Source of the DNA: Gammaproteobacteria bacterium
GTDB taxonomy: Bacteria > Pseudomonadota > Gammaproteobacteria > SZUA-140
Length of the DNA: 64,000 nt
Assembly (NCBI GenBank): GCA_015491865.1
Contig: WFVD01000026.1
Span: 124,001 to 188,000 of the forward strand
Direction: 5' to 3'
Shown: in pieces, positions 34,150-43,916 of the stretch
How positions within the stretch are numbered: the stretch's first letter is position 1
How the letters are laid out: every line of letters begins with the position of its first letter
Notes under the pieces: generated by a model
What the model saw: only the letters and a program-made list of their open reading frames with translations
What the model was told of the DNA's origin: nothing
Database searches by the model: none
Program-made: the position numbers and the translations under genes

Positions 34150-36747
34150 ATGTGGGCGTGGAGCCTTGCAATTGTCTATGCCCTCTCTGGCATGGCCGCG
34201 CTCTCCTATGAAGTGCTGTGGGCGCGCATGCTGTCACTTCAGTTTGGGGTCAGTATCTTCGGTATTGTGGTCACTGTTTCAGCCTTTATGGCGGGACTCG
34301 GTAGCGGCAGCCTAGTGGGCGCGCGTCTGGTGCAGTTCCTGCGTAACCCACTTTTAATCCTGGTGCTACTGGAAGTAGCCGTTGCAATGTTTGCATGGTT
34401 CACACCACAGCTTTTTCAGGCACTTGATCTATGGCTGGGGATTGGTGTCGCAGGAGGCGGTCTGTCTCAGTGGTATGCGTTGCAAGGGGTGGTTGTTTTT
34501 GTAGTGCTGTTTATCCCCGCCTTTGCACTGGGGCTTGGCTTTCCGCTTGTGCTCTCAATGATCACTGGCAGTGCTGTCTCCCTGAGTAAAATTTATGCGT
34601 TGAACACACTGGGCGGCGCATTCGGCGCACTGTTGCCACTTGGATTGTTACCACTGTTTGGCTGGACGGTATCGATTCGCCTGGTTGCTATTCTGGGGCT
34701 CGTTGTTGCAGTGATGCTCTTTCTGCTATCACGAGCGGTAAAGGCGGAGCCTTGCGACCATGCCGGCGCGGGCTCCCGTACAGAGTGGCTTGCTATTCGC
34801 TACCTGTTGGCGTATGCAGGCATCGGCGCCGCAGCGTTGATGCTGCAGGTGGCGTGGACACGCCTGTTCGGCATGATACTACTGCGTACAGAATATGTGA
34901 TGGCGGTGATGCTCGCAATCTTCTTGATGGGGATTGCACTGGGTAGTGCGCTGGTGAGGCAGCGCGCTTCCCAGCGATGGCTGTCGTTGCTGCCGATGAT
35001 CGCCGCATCGTTTACGATGCTGAGTCTGTGGGGGTTGCCATTACTTGCGCAGTGGGCTGAGCATACAGAGTATGAGTCGCTGTTTGATGCGCTCTGGTGG
35101 CAGTCGATCGCATTGGTACTGTTAACCTTACCGGTAACACTCGCACTGGGTGCCTGGTTACCATTACTGGCTGCACATCATCAGGTGGAGGATGCGGCAC
35201 AAAGCCGCTCGATCGGTGCGCAGTTATACGGTGCCAATTCTGTTGGTGCTGCGCTGGGTGCCATTGTGACCGGGTTTCTGCTCCTGCCGCTACTAGGCGC
35301 GCCGGGGACGATAGTGTTTGCTGGCTTGGCGCTGTTTCTCTGTGGCATGATCTGGGTGAAATCCCCGCGGCTCTGGTTAGCGGTTCTGCTGGTGATTGCG
35401 CTGGCACTCCCGGTGGTGCAACTACCGGCGGTAAATGTGTTGCTACCGCGCACCCAGGCTGACACTAAAGACCTTTTTCGGTACGAAGATGCCGTCTCAA
35501 TCACGCATGTGATCGAACGAGAGGATGGTCAGCGGCTACTGCTGGGGGATCTGCAGCGGATGGATGCCTCATCTGACCCAGCAGCCGTAGTGGCGCAGAT
35601 GAATCAGGCCCGTCTGCCGCTGTTGCTCCACCCCGCCCCCGAGTCGGTGCTGTTTCTTGGGATCGGCACCGCCATCTCTGCTGCCGGCTCGCTCCCCTAT
35701 CCAGCCCTGGCTCGCACAGGGGTAGAGTTGTCGCAGGGGGCGATTGATGCCGCGGCCCAGTTTTTTCAGCCAGTGAATGGCAGGGTGATGGAGCAGATGC
35801 GCATTATCCGTGATGATGCGCGCCGTTTTCTACGCGCCGACAATGAACACTACGATGTCATTATTGGTGACCTCTTTCATCCGGATCTCGTTGGGCGTAG
35901 TGCACTGCTCTCCGTACAGCAGTTTGAGCGAGCGAAAGAGCGCCTGAATGAAGGTGGCCTGTTTGTCCAGTGGCTGGCCTTGAATCAGTTCGATGTCCGT
36001 TCGATGAGCATTGTGCTGCGCAGTTTTGAGCAGGTTTTCCCTCAGGCAGTACTCTTTCTGGATGGCTTCAGGGTGGGGTTGGTCGGCCCACGAGATCAAT
36101 TTGGTGGCGCGCCCGCAGTGTTGGCAAATCTGCAACGCCTCAGTGCTAAACAGCAAGCGGCAGTAACGGGCGACGAAGGCAGCTGGAGCTGGCTGGGGCG
36201 TTTCTGGGGTAAAATCAACGAGGGAGAGGGGGTGGTGCAGGATGAGTGGGCACCACAGCTCGAATACGCCCTCCCCAGGCTGCGTTTTAGTGGTGGTGAT
36301 GCATTACCGCAGCTACTGGTATCGCTGCTGGATGAGCGCCCCTCGCTATCTGAAGCGATGGTACTGCTGCAGGTGGCTGAAGGAGAGCGAGCCGCGTTTG
36401 AGCGTAGCTACGTCGCGACGGGGCTGGCGGTGCAGAGCTGGCTGGCCTCGCTTCAGGGGGATAGCCGTGAGGCGCAGCGGTTGATGCGATTTGCCTATGA
36501 GGCGAATCCTGAAGATCGCTGGATCGGTTTTGACCTTGCCGACGCGATGTGGGTGACAGTTTCCAATAGGGTGGCGCAGGGAGGTGATGAGCGTCACTCT
36601 CTACAGGCGATTTTACAGGTGCGCCCTGACCATGAACAGGCGCTGAAAGCGATGTGGCAGCTGGAGCTGCGCGAGGGCAACCTGGCGCAGGCGGAGGCTT
36701 ATCGAGCGAAGCTGAAGGCGATCAGTCCGCTGGGGAGAGGCGCCTGA
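34150..36747 (+). CDS. Polytopic membrane protein with spermidine-synthase-like domain
   Basis: This protein of about 865 residues has twelve-plus helices in the N-terminal half, with LSYEVLWARMLSLQFG and ALNTLGGAFGALL. A soluble SpeE-like domain follows, with SAM-fold motifs VLFLGIGTAIS, GVELSQGAIDAA and YDVIIGDLFHPD. The C-terminal region looks TPR-like. This is the fused transporter/spermidine-synthase-like family whose substrate is generally unknown. ATG 34150 is chosen over a GTG at 34084 because the helix begins there. It is GC-richer than the preceding cluster. Confidence 0.8.
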   Translation: MWAWSLAIVYALSGMAALSYEVLWARMLSLQFGVSIFGIVVTVSAFMAGLGSGSLVGARLVQFLRNPLLILVLLEVAVAMFAWFTPQLFQALDLWLGIGVAGGGLSQWYALQGVVVFVVLFIPAFALGLGFPLVLSMITGSAVSLSKIYALNTLGGAFGALLPLGLLPLFGWTVSIRLVAILGLVVAVMLFLLSRAVKAEPCDHAGAGSRTEWLAIRYLLAYAGIGAAALMLQVAWTRLFGMILLRTEYVMAVMLAIFLMGIALGSALVRQRASQRWLSLLPMIAASFTMLSLWGLPLLAQWAEHTEYESLFDALWWQSIALVLLTLPVTLALGAWLPLLAAHHQVEDAAQSRSIGAQLYGANSVGAALGAIVTGFLLLPLLGAPGTIVFAGLALFLCGMIWVKSPRLWLAVLLVIALALPVVQLPAVNVLLPRTQADTKDLFRYEDAVSITHVIEREDGQRLLLGDLQRMDASSDPAAVVAQMNQARLPLLLHPAPESVLFLGIGTAISAAGSLPYPALARTGVELSQGAIDAAAQFFQPVNGRVMEQMRIIRDDARRFLRADNEHYDVIIGDLFHPDLVGRSALLSVQQFERAKERLNEGGLFVQWLALNQFDVRSMSIVLRSFEQVFPQAVLFLDGFRVGLVGPRDQFGGAPAVLANLQRLSAKQQAAVTGDEGSWSWLGRFWGKINEGEGVVQDEWAPQLEYALPRLRFSGGDALPQLLVSLLDERPSLSEAMVLLQVAEGERAAFERSYVATGLAVQSWLASLQGDSREAQRLMRFAYEANPEDRWIGFDLADAMWVTVSNRVAQGGDERHSLQAILQVRPDHEQALKAMWQLELREGNLAQAEAYRAKLKAISPLGRGA

Positions 36748-36782
36748 GTGGCGAGGCGTTAACGATCTACTAAATCCCAGGC

Positions 36783-36811
36783 AAAAAAAACCCAGCAATG
36801 GCTGGGTTTTT
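36783..36811. terminator. Bidirectional intrinsic terminator
   Basis: AAAAAAAACCCAGC, loop AATG, GCTGGGTTTTTC. It ends the spermidine-synthase-like gene on the plus strand and the 42-residue peptide gene on the minus strand. Confidence 0.9.
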
Positions 36812-36833
36812 CTTATCCATTGTCGAAAGAGGC

Positions 36834-36962
36834 TTACTGGCCTTCACCACGACGCTTGATAACATCTTTGAATGCGACATCAGAAACTAGATACGCGCCA
36901 ACGCATAAGAATACGAATACCCCAATTGGAATTAGAATGTTTGCACCAACTTGTTCAATCAT
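36834..36962 (-). CDS. 42-residue single-helix membrane peptide
   Basis: ATG 36962 (GAGGAGAGGGG upstream) opens MIEQVGANILIPIGVFVF, one hydrophobic helix and a basic tail (FKDVIKRRGEGQ). A terminator follows 22 bases later. N-out helix plus basic C-terminal tail recalls CcoM-class oxidase subunits in topology only. It lies between the oxidase cluster and ccoG. Confidence 0.65.
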   Translation of the reverse strand: MIEQVGANILIPIGVFVFLCVGAYLVSDVAFKDVIKRRGEGQ

Positions 36963-37215
36963 AGCCCCTCTCCTCTAAATATCTTGTTTTTGTCTGGCCT
37001 GATGTCCCCGCATTAGGGCCAGACCGAACGCCGACTATAGCCAATCCGACATCAAAACTCAACTGCTTATCTAAAATAAGGATGATAAAAGTGGTGGTTT
37101 TTTATGCCATAAAAGTGACGCTACTGGAACCAGAATGACAGGGTGCAGGCGACGCGTAAGACTGAAATGAGCAGGATGCATGTGGTAAGATCAGCAGTTA
37201 CGAGGAATATAATTT

Positions 37216-38529
37216 ATGCGTGCCAACGAAGTTTTGAGTAAAATTCAGGTGGTCTCAACCGGGCCAAAATCGGCATCCCCACAACAAGGGTTACATTGGA
37301 AGAATCGCCTGGTTCGATTTGGCTTTATCGCGATATTGATTTTAACGCCGGTACTGGGGATCTTCCGTATCGATGTCTCCTCCGGTTTTGTCATCCTTGG
37401 GCGGCAGGTCTGGTTTGCTGACTTTTTTCTGGTCTTCGGTTTCTGGTTAACGGCCGCTTGCCTGCTTGTCATTATGTATTCGATGCTGGGGACAGTCTTT
37501 TGTGGCTGGGCCTGCCCACAGAACACATTCTCGACCTGGGCGAATAGTGTGACCGAAAAGCATCTGGGCAAGCGAGCGGTGATCGACTGGAATAATGAGA
37601 TGTCAGCACGCATCGCTAACGCCAAAAATAGATGGGGCAACTGGGCGTTACTGAGCATCAAAATGTTGCTGGTTTCGATGTTGCTGGCGCTGATTCCGAT
37701 GCTCTATTTTAATTCGCCAGGCGCAATCTGGTCGTTCATTACGTTCCAGGAGGATGAGCGGCTGGCCGGTTCACTGTACTGGATCTACACCGTATTTGTC
37801 TTTATCGCCCTGGTTAATCTCGCCGTGATTCGTCACTTCATGTGCCGCTATATGTGCATCTATCGCATGTGGCAATACCTGTTTAAAACGCGCGACACCC
37901 TCCATGTGGAATATGACGAGTCGCGCTCAAGTGAATGTGACAAGTGTAATTACTGTGTCACCTCATGTATGGTAAACATCGACCCGCGCCAAACCAGGAC
38001 CTATGATAGCTGTACTAATTGTGGTGAGTGCATCACCGCCTGTAATAAGCTACACGAGAAAAAAGAGACAGAGGGGTTGTTGAGGTTGAAGTTTGGTCAG
38101 CGTAAAAACCTGACCGCAGCCGATGCAGAAAAATTGACTAGTGGTAAACAGCGCGCACTGCTGATTACTCCCATCTTCCTGCTGGGGCTAGGGCTTTTCC
38201 TCTGGGGGTTGTGGTCCTATCAACCCTACCAGTTAACGGTCTACCGTGCTGAGATTATGCATGGCCAGCAGGTCTCAGATTATCGAGTGAATATTGCCAA
38301 CAAGCGCTATGACCCCGCGTCGCTAAAGATTGAGGTTGAAGGGCTGGATAAAGCACTCTATTCGTTGGATACAAGTCAGCTGGTGTTTGATACCGCTGGC
38401 CGTAAAGATGTTAATTTGAGGATTAAAGGTGGCCTGCCAGAGGGGTTGACAACATTTATTGTACGGGTGACGGCGGACGATGGTTGGACCGCGCATTACC
38501 GGATACAGCATTTAGTAGATCGGGGGTAG
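37216..38529 (+). CDS. ccoG: Cbb3 oxidase accessory protein CcoG (4Fe-4S)
   Basis: This 437-residue membrane ferredoxin has CGWACPQ, five or six helices, and two CxxCxxCxxxC clusters: CDKCNYCVTSC and CTNCGECITAC, each closed by a proline-type loop. A C-terminal immunoglobulin-like domain follows. CcoG (RdxA/FixG) reduces copper for cbb3 assembly. It begins a transcript with a two-helix protein and a lipoprotein, and supports the view that the CcoN-like enzyme nearby uses cbb3-type maturation. ccoI is not in the window. Confidence 0.93.
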   Translation: MRANEVLSKIQVVSTGPKSASPQQGLHWKNRLVRFGFIAILILTPVLGIFRIDVSSGFVILGRQVWFADFFLVFGFWLTAACLLVIMYSMLGTVFCGWACPQNTFSTWANSVTEKHLGKRAVIDWNNEMSARIANAKNRWGNWALLSIKMLLVSMLLALIPMLYFNSPGAIWSFITFQEDERLAGSLYWIYTVFVFIALVNLAVIRHFMCRYMCIYRMWQYLFKTRDTLHVEYDESRSSECDKCNYCVTSCMVNIDPRQTRTYDSCTNCGECITACNKLHEKKETEGLLRLKFGQRKNLTAADAEKLTSGKQRALLITPIFLLGLGLFLWGLWSYQPYQLTVYRAEIMHGQQVSDYRVNIANKRYDPASLKIEVEGLDKALYSLDTSQLVFDTAGRKDVNLRIKGGLPEGLTTFIVRVTADDGWTAHYRIQHLVDRG

Positions 38530-38531
38530 CG

Positions 38532-38969
38532 ATGAGTAGTGATTCCAGAGGTAAAAAGGCACTTGAGCCAACAAAAGAGGTCGAGTGGGGCAAGATCGAA
38601 GATGACCAGATGGGTTACGCCAGTGAAGAGGAGCGTCATACAAAGCGAGGCCTCGAAGACTGGGAGATGGTTGAAAAAATGGAGACCTCAGAGCATCGTA
38701 TTCCGTACTGGTTTATTGCACTCTTTGGGGTGTTGTTACTGGTGGCGGTTGGCCTGACCTTCCCGTTCTGGGGGGTTCGTCCTGGTTATGAGCGTTCATG
38801 GTTCGACTGGGGCATACCAATTGGTGTCGCATGGTGTGTCATCATGGCAGGAATCATCTACTACATGGTTGACTACCGTCACCGTAATAATGATAAGGCG
38901 AAGGCTGAGCAGGCTGAAAAAGAGGCGGAGTTAGATAGCCTGTTGCGTAATGATAAAAAAGATCTGTAG
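38532..38969 (+). CDS. Two-helix membrane protein beside ccoG
   Basis: This 145-residue protein has a long acidic N-terminus (about 55 residues), a helix ending FPFWGVRP, a short loop SWFDWG, a second helix and a charged tail. Its PxWGxRP motif and helix spacing echo the ccoNO operon protein at 29648-30283. ATG 38532 (GGGGGT upstream) is preferred over a longer frame from 38484 inside ccoG. No family recognised. Confidence 0.6.
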   Translation: MSSDSRGKKALEPTKEVEWGKIEDDQMGYASEEERHTKRGLEDWEMVEKMETSEHRIPYWFIALFGVLLLVAVGLTFPFWGVRPGYERSWFDWGIPIGVAWCVIMAGIIYYMVDYRHRNNDKAKAEQAEKEAELDSLLRNDKKDL

Positions 38970-38997
38970 TTCAAAAAGTCAAAACAGAGAGTAGAAG

Positions 38998-39435
38998 ATG
39001 TTTGCCAGAATTCAAAATCGAACAATCAAAGCCAGTGCGCTGTTACTGCTGTTGCCTCTTATGTTAGCTGGTTGTGCCGGCGGTGAAGATACACCGCTGT
39101 TTCCAACCAAGAGCTGGGATGATATTGAGGTAACGATACAGACGCGCCCACCCAGGGTTAAGGCCGGTATGATCGAGTTCATGGTGCTTGCCGCGGTGAA
39201 GGGACGCAAGCCTGCCAATGATCTGGTGGTTTCATTGCGGATAGAAGGCAGGAAGAAGTGGCATCAGGCGATCCAGGATGGCTTTCTTGGTGTCTACCGT
39301 CGGGTAGTGAATGTACGAGATCCAGCGAAGGATGTGCTGGCAGTGAAACTGAGGATCAAAAAGACAGATAAGGAAAAGATACTCTATTTCCCATTGGCGT
39401 TACAGCATACGGCCGCGGAGAAAGTGGCTCAGTAG
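38998..39435 (+). CDS. Lipoprotein with FixH/YtkA-like features
   Basis: This 145-residue protein has a signal peptide with lipobox LMLAGC (Cys about 26), then a single beta-rich domain. The middle (NDLVVSLRIEGRKKW; GFLGVYRRVVNVR) resembles the immunoglobulin-like YtkA/FixH domain. FixH-type proteins help cbb3 copper assembly. Here it follows ccoG and the two-helix protein as a third gene. The family call is tentative. Confidence 0.5.
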   Translation: MFARIQNRTIKASALLLLLPLMLAGCAGGEDTPLFPTKSWDDIEVTIQTRPPRVKAGMIEFMVLAAVKGRKPANDLVVSLRIEGRKKWHQAIQDGFLGVYRRVVNVRDPAKDVLAVKLRIKKTDKEKILYFPLALQHTAAEKVAQ

Positions 39436-39464
39436 CTGCTCCGGTATGCATGGCGCACAAGCTG

Positions 39465-39965
39465 TTATTTGCGTTTCAATCCAGGGGCATCCAGCCAGCG
39501 GCGCATTAGCATGATGCGGTCATTGCCTTCTGTTTTCTGGCAGCGCGGGCAGTTGAGGTGAACAAGGTAGAGCTCTTTGGGACGCTTGCCTGACTCGATC
39601 AGGCCGATCGACATCTCGCGCACCGGCACCTGCAGGGTACCCACATTGCCCTTGTGAATCTGAACCCGCAGATTGAATGGTGCCGGCAGGTAGCTAATGC
39701 GACGTGATGCCGAGCGGCTATGTTTTAACAGGCGAATCCGTTTGCCGCGAAACATGCCGGTACGGTTGAGCGCCAGCCCTGGCCACTCCTCTTCCAGTTC
39801 CAGGTTCTCAATCTCTGTCTGCTGGCGTTTGGCATAGAGCTCACTGGCGATCGGCATGTGCAAAAAACATGAGGTTGGCATGGTGTGAATGCACTGTCCA
39901 GCCAGGTCAACATCCTGATTGTGCCACTCAGGGTAGTCGTCGGGGCAGCCGCATTCACGGATCAT
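39465..39965 (-). CDS. Cys/His-rich protein coupled to a short oxidase-like gene
   Basis: This 166-residue soluble protein has a metal-site-like N-terminus (C5, C7, H15, C25, H27, C33, H36), a middle rich in Arg/Lys, and a CPRC pair with HLNCPRCQK near the end. No family recognised. Its start overlaps the stop of the short heme-copper-oxidase-like gene by 4 bases, so the two are made together. It may bind a metal or heme; this is inference. Confidence 0.5.
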   Translation of the reverse strand: MIRECGCPDDYPEWHNQDVDLAGQCIHTMPTSCFLHMPIASELYAKRQQTEIENLELEEEWPGLALNRTGMFRGKRIRLLKHSRSASRRISYLPAPFNLRVQIHKGNVGTLQVPVREMSIGLIESGKRPKELYLVHLNCPRCQKTEGNDRIMLMRRWLDAPGLKRK

Positions 39966-40489
39966 GGCTTTTTATAGACCTGTTTAACGGTGGCGAAAAC
40001 GTTAAAAAAGAAGACCCAGAAACCGACTCCCATTACAGTCGAAACAGTGGCGATGATCGGCTTGTAGATCTGATGCATCGCATCCATCCCCTCCAGGTCA
40101 CCGGCTAGCAGTAGATTTCCTTCCAGTGTGCCGAAGGTCATCAGGGTGCTGTAAAAACCGATCAGGCCGAGCGCAGTCCACCAGAAGGTGTGGAACACCA
40201 GGCGGCGCGACCATAACGCTACGCCAGAAATTTTCGGTAGCATATAGTAGGTGGCAGCCATGCAGAGGATCACCACGCCACCAATCACATTCATATGGGC
40301 ATGTGCTAGCGGGTCGATCATATGCCCCGGCCCGCCGTACGGGCTGCCGATGGAGTCGAGCCATGCGCGTACGGGTGGCTGAATCTGCCACACGCCATGC
40401 ACGGTACCCACCATAAAACAGAAGGTGGAAAAGAAGAGGAACTTGATGAGATCGCGATCTTCCGGATGTGAAACTTGCTGTGTAGTCAT
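39962..40489 (-). CDS. Short heme-copper-oxidase subunit I-like protein (second copy)
   Basis: This 175-residue protein has four helices. Helix 2 carries PLAHAHMNVIGGV and helix 3 starts VFHTFWW, in the same order as the short protein at 24425-24964 (LGHGHLNLLGW, IHFW). As with that protein, the H-x-H motif resembles the CcoN heme-ligand helix but CuB ligands are missing. It faces the ccoG run across the Cys-rich gene. Probably a heme-binding membrane subunit. Confidence 0.7.
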   Translation of the reverse strand: MTTQQVSHPEDRDLIKFLFFSTFCFMVGTVHGVWQIQPPVRAWLDSIGSPYGGPGHMIDPLAHAHMNVIGGVVILCMAATYYMLPKISGVALWSRRLVFHTFWWTALGLIGFYSTLMTFGTLEGNLLLAGDLEGMDAMHQIYKPIIATVSTVMGVGFWVFFFNVFATVKQVYKKP

Positions 40490-40700
40490 CTAAATAAATC
40501 TTTAAAATTAAGTTGAGGCCTTTGTACGACTTATATTTTCCCTGCTGGAACGATCACTGTTTCTCGTGTACAGGACTCAAGTTGTAATGCTGTGTTCGCG
40601 ATGGCTTGCACATGCGGCACGTGGTGTTTTTTGTGCGCTAAGTCTATCGAATTCGTTGAATGCGCGCAATCAGCGCCCATGTCGATGGCCTGGCTGACTG

Positions 40701-42389
40701 TTATTCGCTTGTCGAGGCCTCGCCGTTGCCGCGTGGATCGCTGGCGGCCATCACCCTGTTTCCGATGCGATCCCATAAAATCGCCTGCATATTACCGTAA
40801 TGGCGGCTGCGCTTTTTAAGGTTATGGCCCATTGATGTCAGCTTTGAGATGGTCGCGCGATCAAAGGTACCTGGCTCAAAACTGAGCTGGTCCGGCAGAT
40901 ACTGGTGATGAAATCGTGCGGCGCTGACCCAGGCATGAGGAGGCTTGCCGGCAGCAAACTCCAGCGCACCGAGCAGCACCATAGTGATGATGCGGCTGCC
41001 CCCGGGGGTGCCGAGGATTGCGACACGTTTTTCATCCTCCAGAAAGGTGGGGGACATGCTGGAGAGCGGGCGTTTTCCTGGTGCGATCGCGTTGGCCCTG
41101 TCCCCAACCAGTCCGTAGGCGTTGGGGGTGCCGGGCCTGGATGAAAAATCATCCATCTCATCATTCAGCAGCACGCCGGTGCCGGGGGGGACAAACGCCG
41201 CGCCAAATGGATAGTTGATCGATAACGTGGCGGCGACACGGTTCCCCTCTCGGTCGAGCACAGAAAAGTGGGTGGTGTCGCTGCCGGCTCGATTATCCGC
41301 GATCCCCGGCAGCTGGCTGCTGGGGGTCGCTCTGGTGGGGTGGATAGTACTGGCAAGCCCGGCGGCATAAAAAGGGTGGGATAAGCGCTCAACGGGGATC
41401 GAGACAAAATCGGGATCGCCCAGGTACTCAGCGCGGTCGCGGTAGGCACGGCGCATCGCCTCGGTGATCAGATGGATGCGAGTCGCTCTGTCCACGCTAT
41501 CGAGCGGGTAGTTTTCGAGGATCTGAAACATTGTCGCCAGTGCAATACCACCGGATGAGGGGGGCGCTGCGGAGGTGATCTCAATATTACGGTAGCGAAA
41601 TTTGATGGGCGCACGCTCTACCGTTTTATATTGCGCCAGATCTTCCATTGTCCAGATGCCACCCGCCTTGCGTGTGCCTTCGACCAGCATTCTGGCAACT
41701 GGCCCGCGGTAAAAACCGGCCGCGCCTTCTGCTGCAATTGCTTTGAGTGTGTTGGCGAGGTCGGGCTGCTTCACCAGATAGCCTGCCGCCGGCTTTTTAT
41801 TGTTGTGCAGGAAAATAGCGGCGGCAACAGGTGACTTTCTCAGTGCTTTGAGGCGGAAGCCGACCAGGCGTCGGTAGCGCTCATCCACTGCAAAGCCCTC
41901 CTGTGCGAGCGCAATGGCAGGGGCGAGGCTCTGACTAAGTGGTAATTGTCCGTATTTATTCGCAAGATGTTCCAGTGCAGCGGGCACACCGGGAATACCT
42001 GCAGCGAGCGGTCCATCAATCGACAGCTTTGGAATCACATCACCCTTTTCATCGAGATACATATCGCGGTGTGCCGCCAGTGGCGCACGTTCGCGGCCAT
42101 CGAGCATGGTCTGAAAGCCGTCCGATTCGCGGTGAAGTAGCCAGAAGCCGCCACCGCCGAGACCGGAACCGGCGGGCTCTACTACCGCCAGTGCGGCGGT
42201 CACCGCGATTGCGGCATCAAAGGCGTTGCCCCCCTGGTTGATGATTTCGATGCCGGCCCGGGTGGCGAGCGGGTGAGCGGAGACGACCGCTGCCGCAGAG
42301 GGGGTGGATGATAGAGGGGTTTCCGCTGCGATTGTGAGCGGTGAAAAGAGCAGGAGTGTCGCGCTGAGGAGTAGTCTACAGTAGCTCAT
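40701..42389 (-). CDS. ggt: Gamma-glutamyltransferase
   Basis: This 562-residue secreted enzyme has a signal peptide (cleavage near IAAE). Family marks are GGNAFDAAIAVTAAL, GSGLGGGGFW and the autocatalytic Thr nucleophile in SDTTHFSVLD, which starts the small subunit after self-cleavage. GTPGGSRIITMV and HNLKKR follow. GGT hydrolyses or transfers the gamma-glutamyl group of glutathione in the periplasm. It stands alone. Confidence 0.94.
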   Translation of the reverse strand: MSYCRLLLSATLLLFSPLTIAAETPLSSTPSAAAVVSAHPLATRAGIEIINQGGNAFDAAIAVTAALAVVEPAGSGLGGGGFWLLHRESDGFQTMLDGRERAPLAAHRDMYLDEKGDVIPKLSIDGPLAAGIPGVPAALEHLANKYGQLPLSQSLAPAIALAQEGFAVDERYRRLVGFRLKALRKSPVAAAIFLHNNKKPAAGYLVKQPDLANTLKAIAAEGAAGFYRGPVARMLVEGTRKAGGIWTMEDLAQYKTVERAPIKFRYRNIEITSAAPPSSGGIALATMFQILENYPLDSVDRATRIHLITEAMRRAYRDRAEYLGDPDFVSIPVERLSHPFYAAGLASTIHPTRATPSSQLPGIADNRAGSDTTHFSVLDREGNRVAATLSINYPFGAAFVPPGTGVLLNDEMDDFSSRPGTPNAYGLVGDRANAIAPGKRPLSSMSPTFLEDEKRVAILGTPGGSRIITMVLLGALEFAAGKPPHAWVSAARFHHQYLPDQLSFEPGTFDRATISKLTSMGHNLKKRSRHYGNMQAILWDRIGNRVMAASDPRGNGEASTSE

Positions 42390-42446
42390 CGGTAACGGTA
42401 TCCTGATGATATGAGAGGGCGCTTGAGAAGGGTCAGCCCCCCTCAG

Positions 42447-43248
<802 letters not shown>

Positions 43249-43280
43249 TTAATGATCCGAATATTAACAGGCCGCAGCAT

Positions 43281-43916
43281 TCAGCCCAATGGCCTCTCCT
43301 GGTGGCGGCGGGTAGCGAGGGCGTAGATCACCTTGCCGGCCCGCTTTTCACGATGAAACTGCCAGCCATCGGGAAGCGGTGGTGGACGCGACCCTCTGGC
43401 GCGCTCCAGATAGATAGCGGCGCGCGGCGTCAGCCATCCGGCGATCTCCAGCTGGGCACAGTACTTTTCGAGGCTCTCTGTTTCGAACGGCGGATCAAGA
43501 AAGACAATATCGAACGGCTGTGGCGGGCGTTGCAGATAGTTGTCTGCACTGCACTGCTCGATCTGTGCGCCGCTGGCTCTGAGCAGATTCGCATTGGCAG
43601 TGAGCTGTTTGATGACAGCACTGCTTTGATCAATCATCACCACCTCGGTGGCACCGCGTGACAGCGCCTCAAAACCAAGCGCACCGCTGCCACTGAAAAG
43701 ATCCAGGCAGCGTGCGCCGGCGATGGTGGTTTGCAGCCAGTTGAACAGGGTCTCGCGAATGCGATCCGGAGTGGGGCGCACCCCCGGCGCGGCGATAAAG
43801 TCGATTTTCCGACCACGCCACGCGCCACCGATGATACGCAGCCGCCCGACACGGCTCTGATTAGCCACGGGCCTATTCGAAACCGGTGGCAGCTTTACCC
43901 TCTGGTGGCGGTGCAC
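43281..43916 (-). CDS. rsmD: 16S rRNA (guanine966-N2)-methyltransferase
   Basis: RsmD methylates G966 of 16S rRNA. The protein has RIIGGAWRGRK at the start, RPTPDRIRETLFNWL, CLDLFSGSGALGFEALSRGA (SAM site) and FDIVFLDPPFE (catalytic DPPF). The ATG at 43916 lies inside the preceding peptidase gene; a GTG at 43868, just after that gene's stop, gives a more usual N-terminus and is a real alternative. It follows the two M16 peptidases. Confidence 0.93.
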   Translation of the reverse strand: MHRHQRVKLPPVSNRPVANQSRVGRLRIIGGAWRGRKIDFIAAPGVRPTPDRIRETLFNWLQTTIAGARCLDLFSGSGALGFEALSRGATEVVMIDQSSAVIKQLTANANLLRASGAQIEQCSADNYLQRPPQPFDIVFLDPPFETESLEKYCAQLEIAGWLTPRAAIYLERARGSRPPPLPDGWQFHREKRAGKVIYALATRRHQERPLG

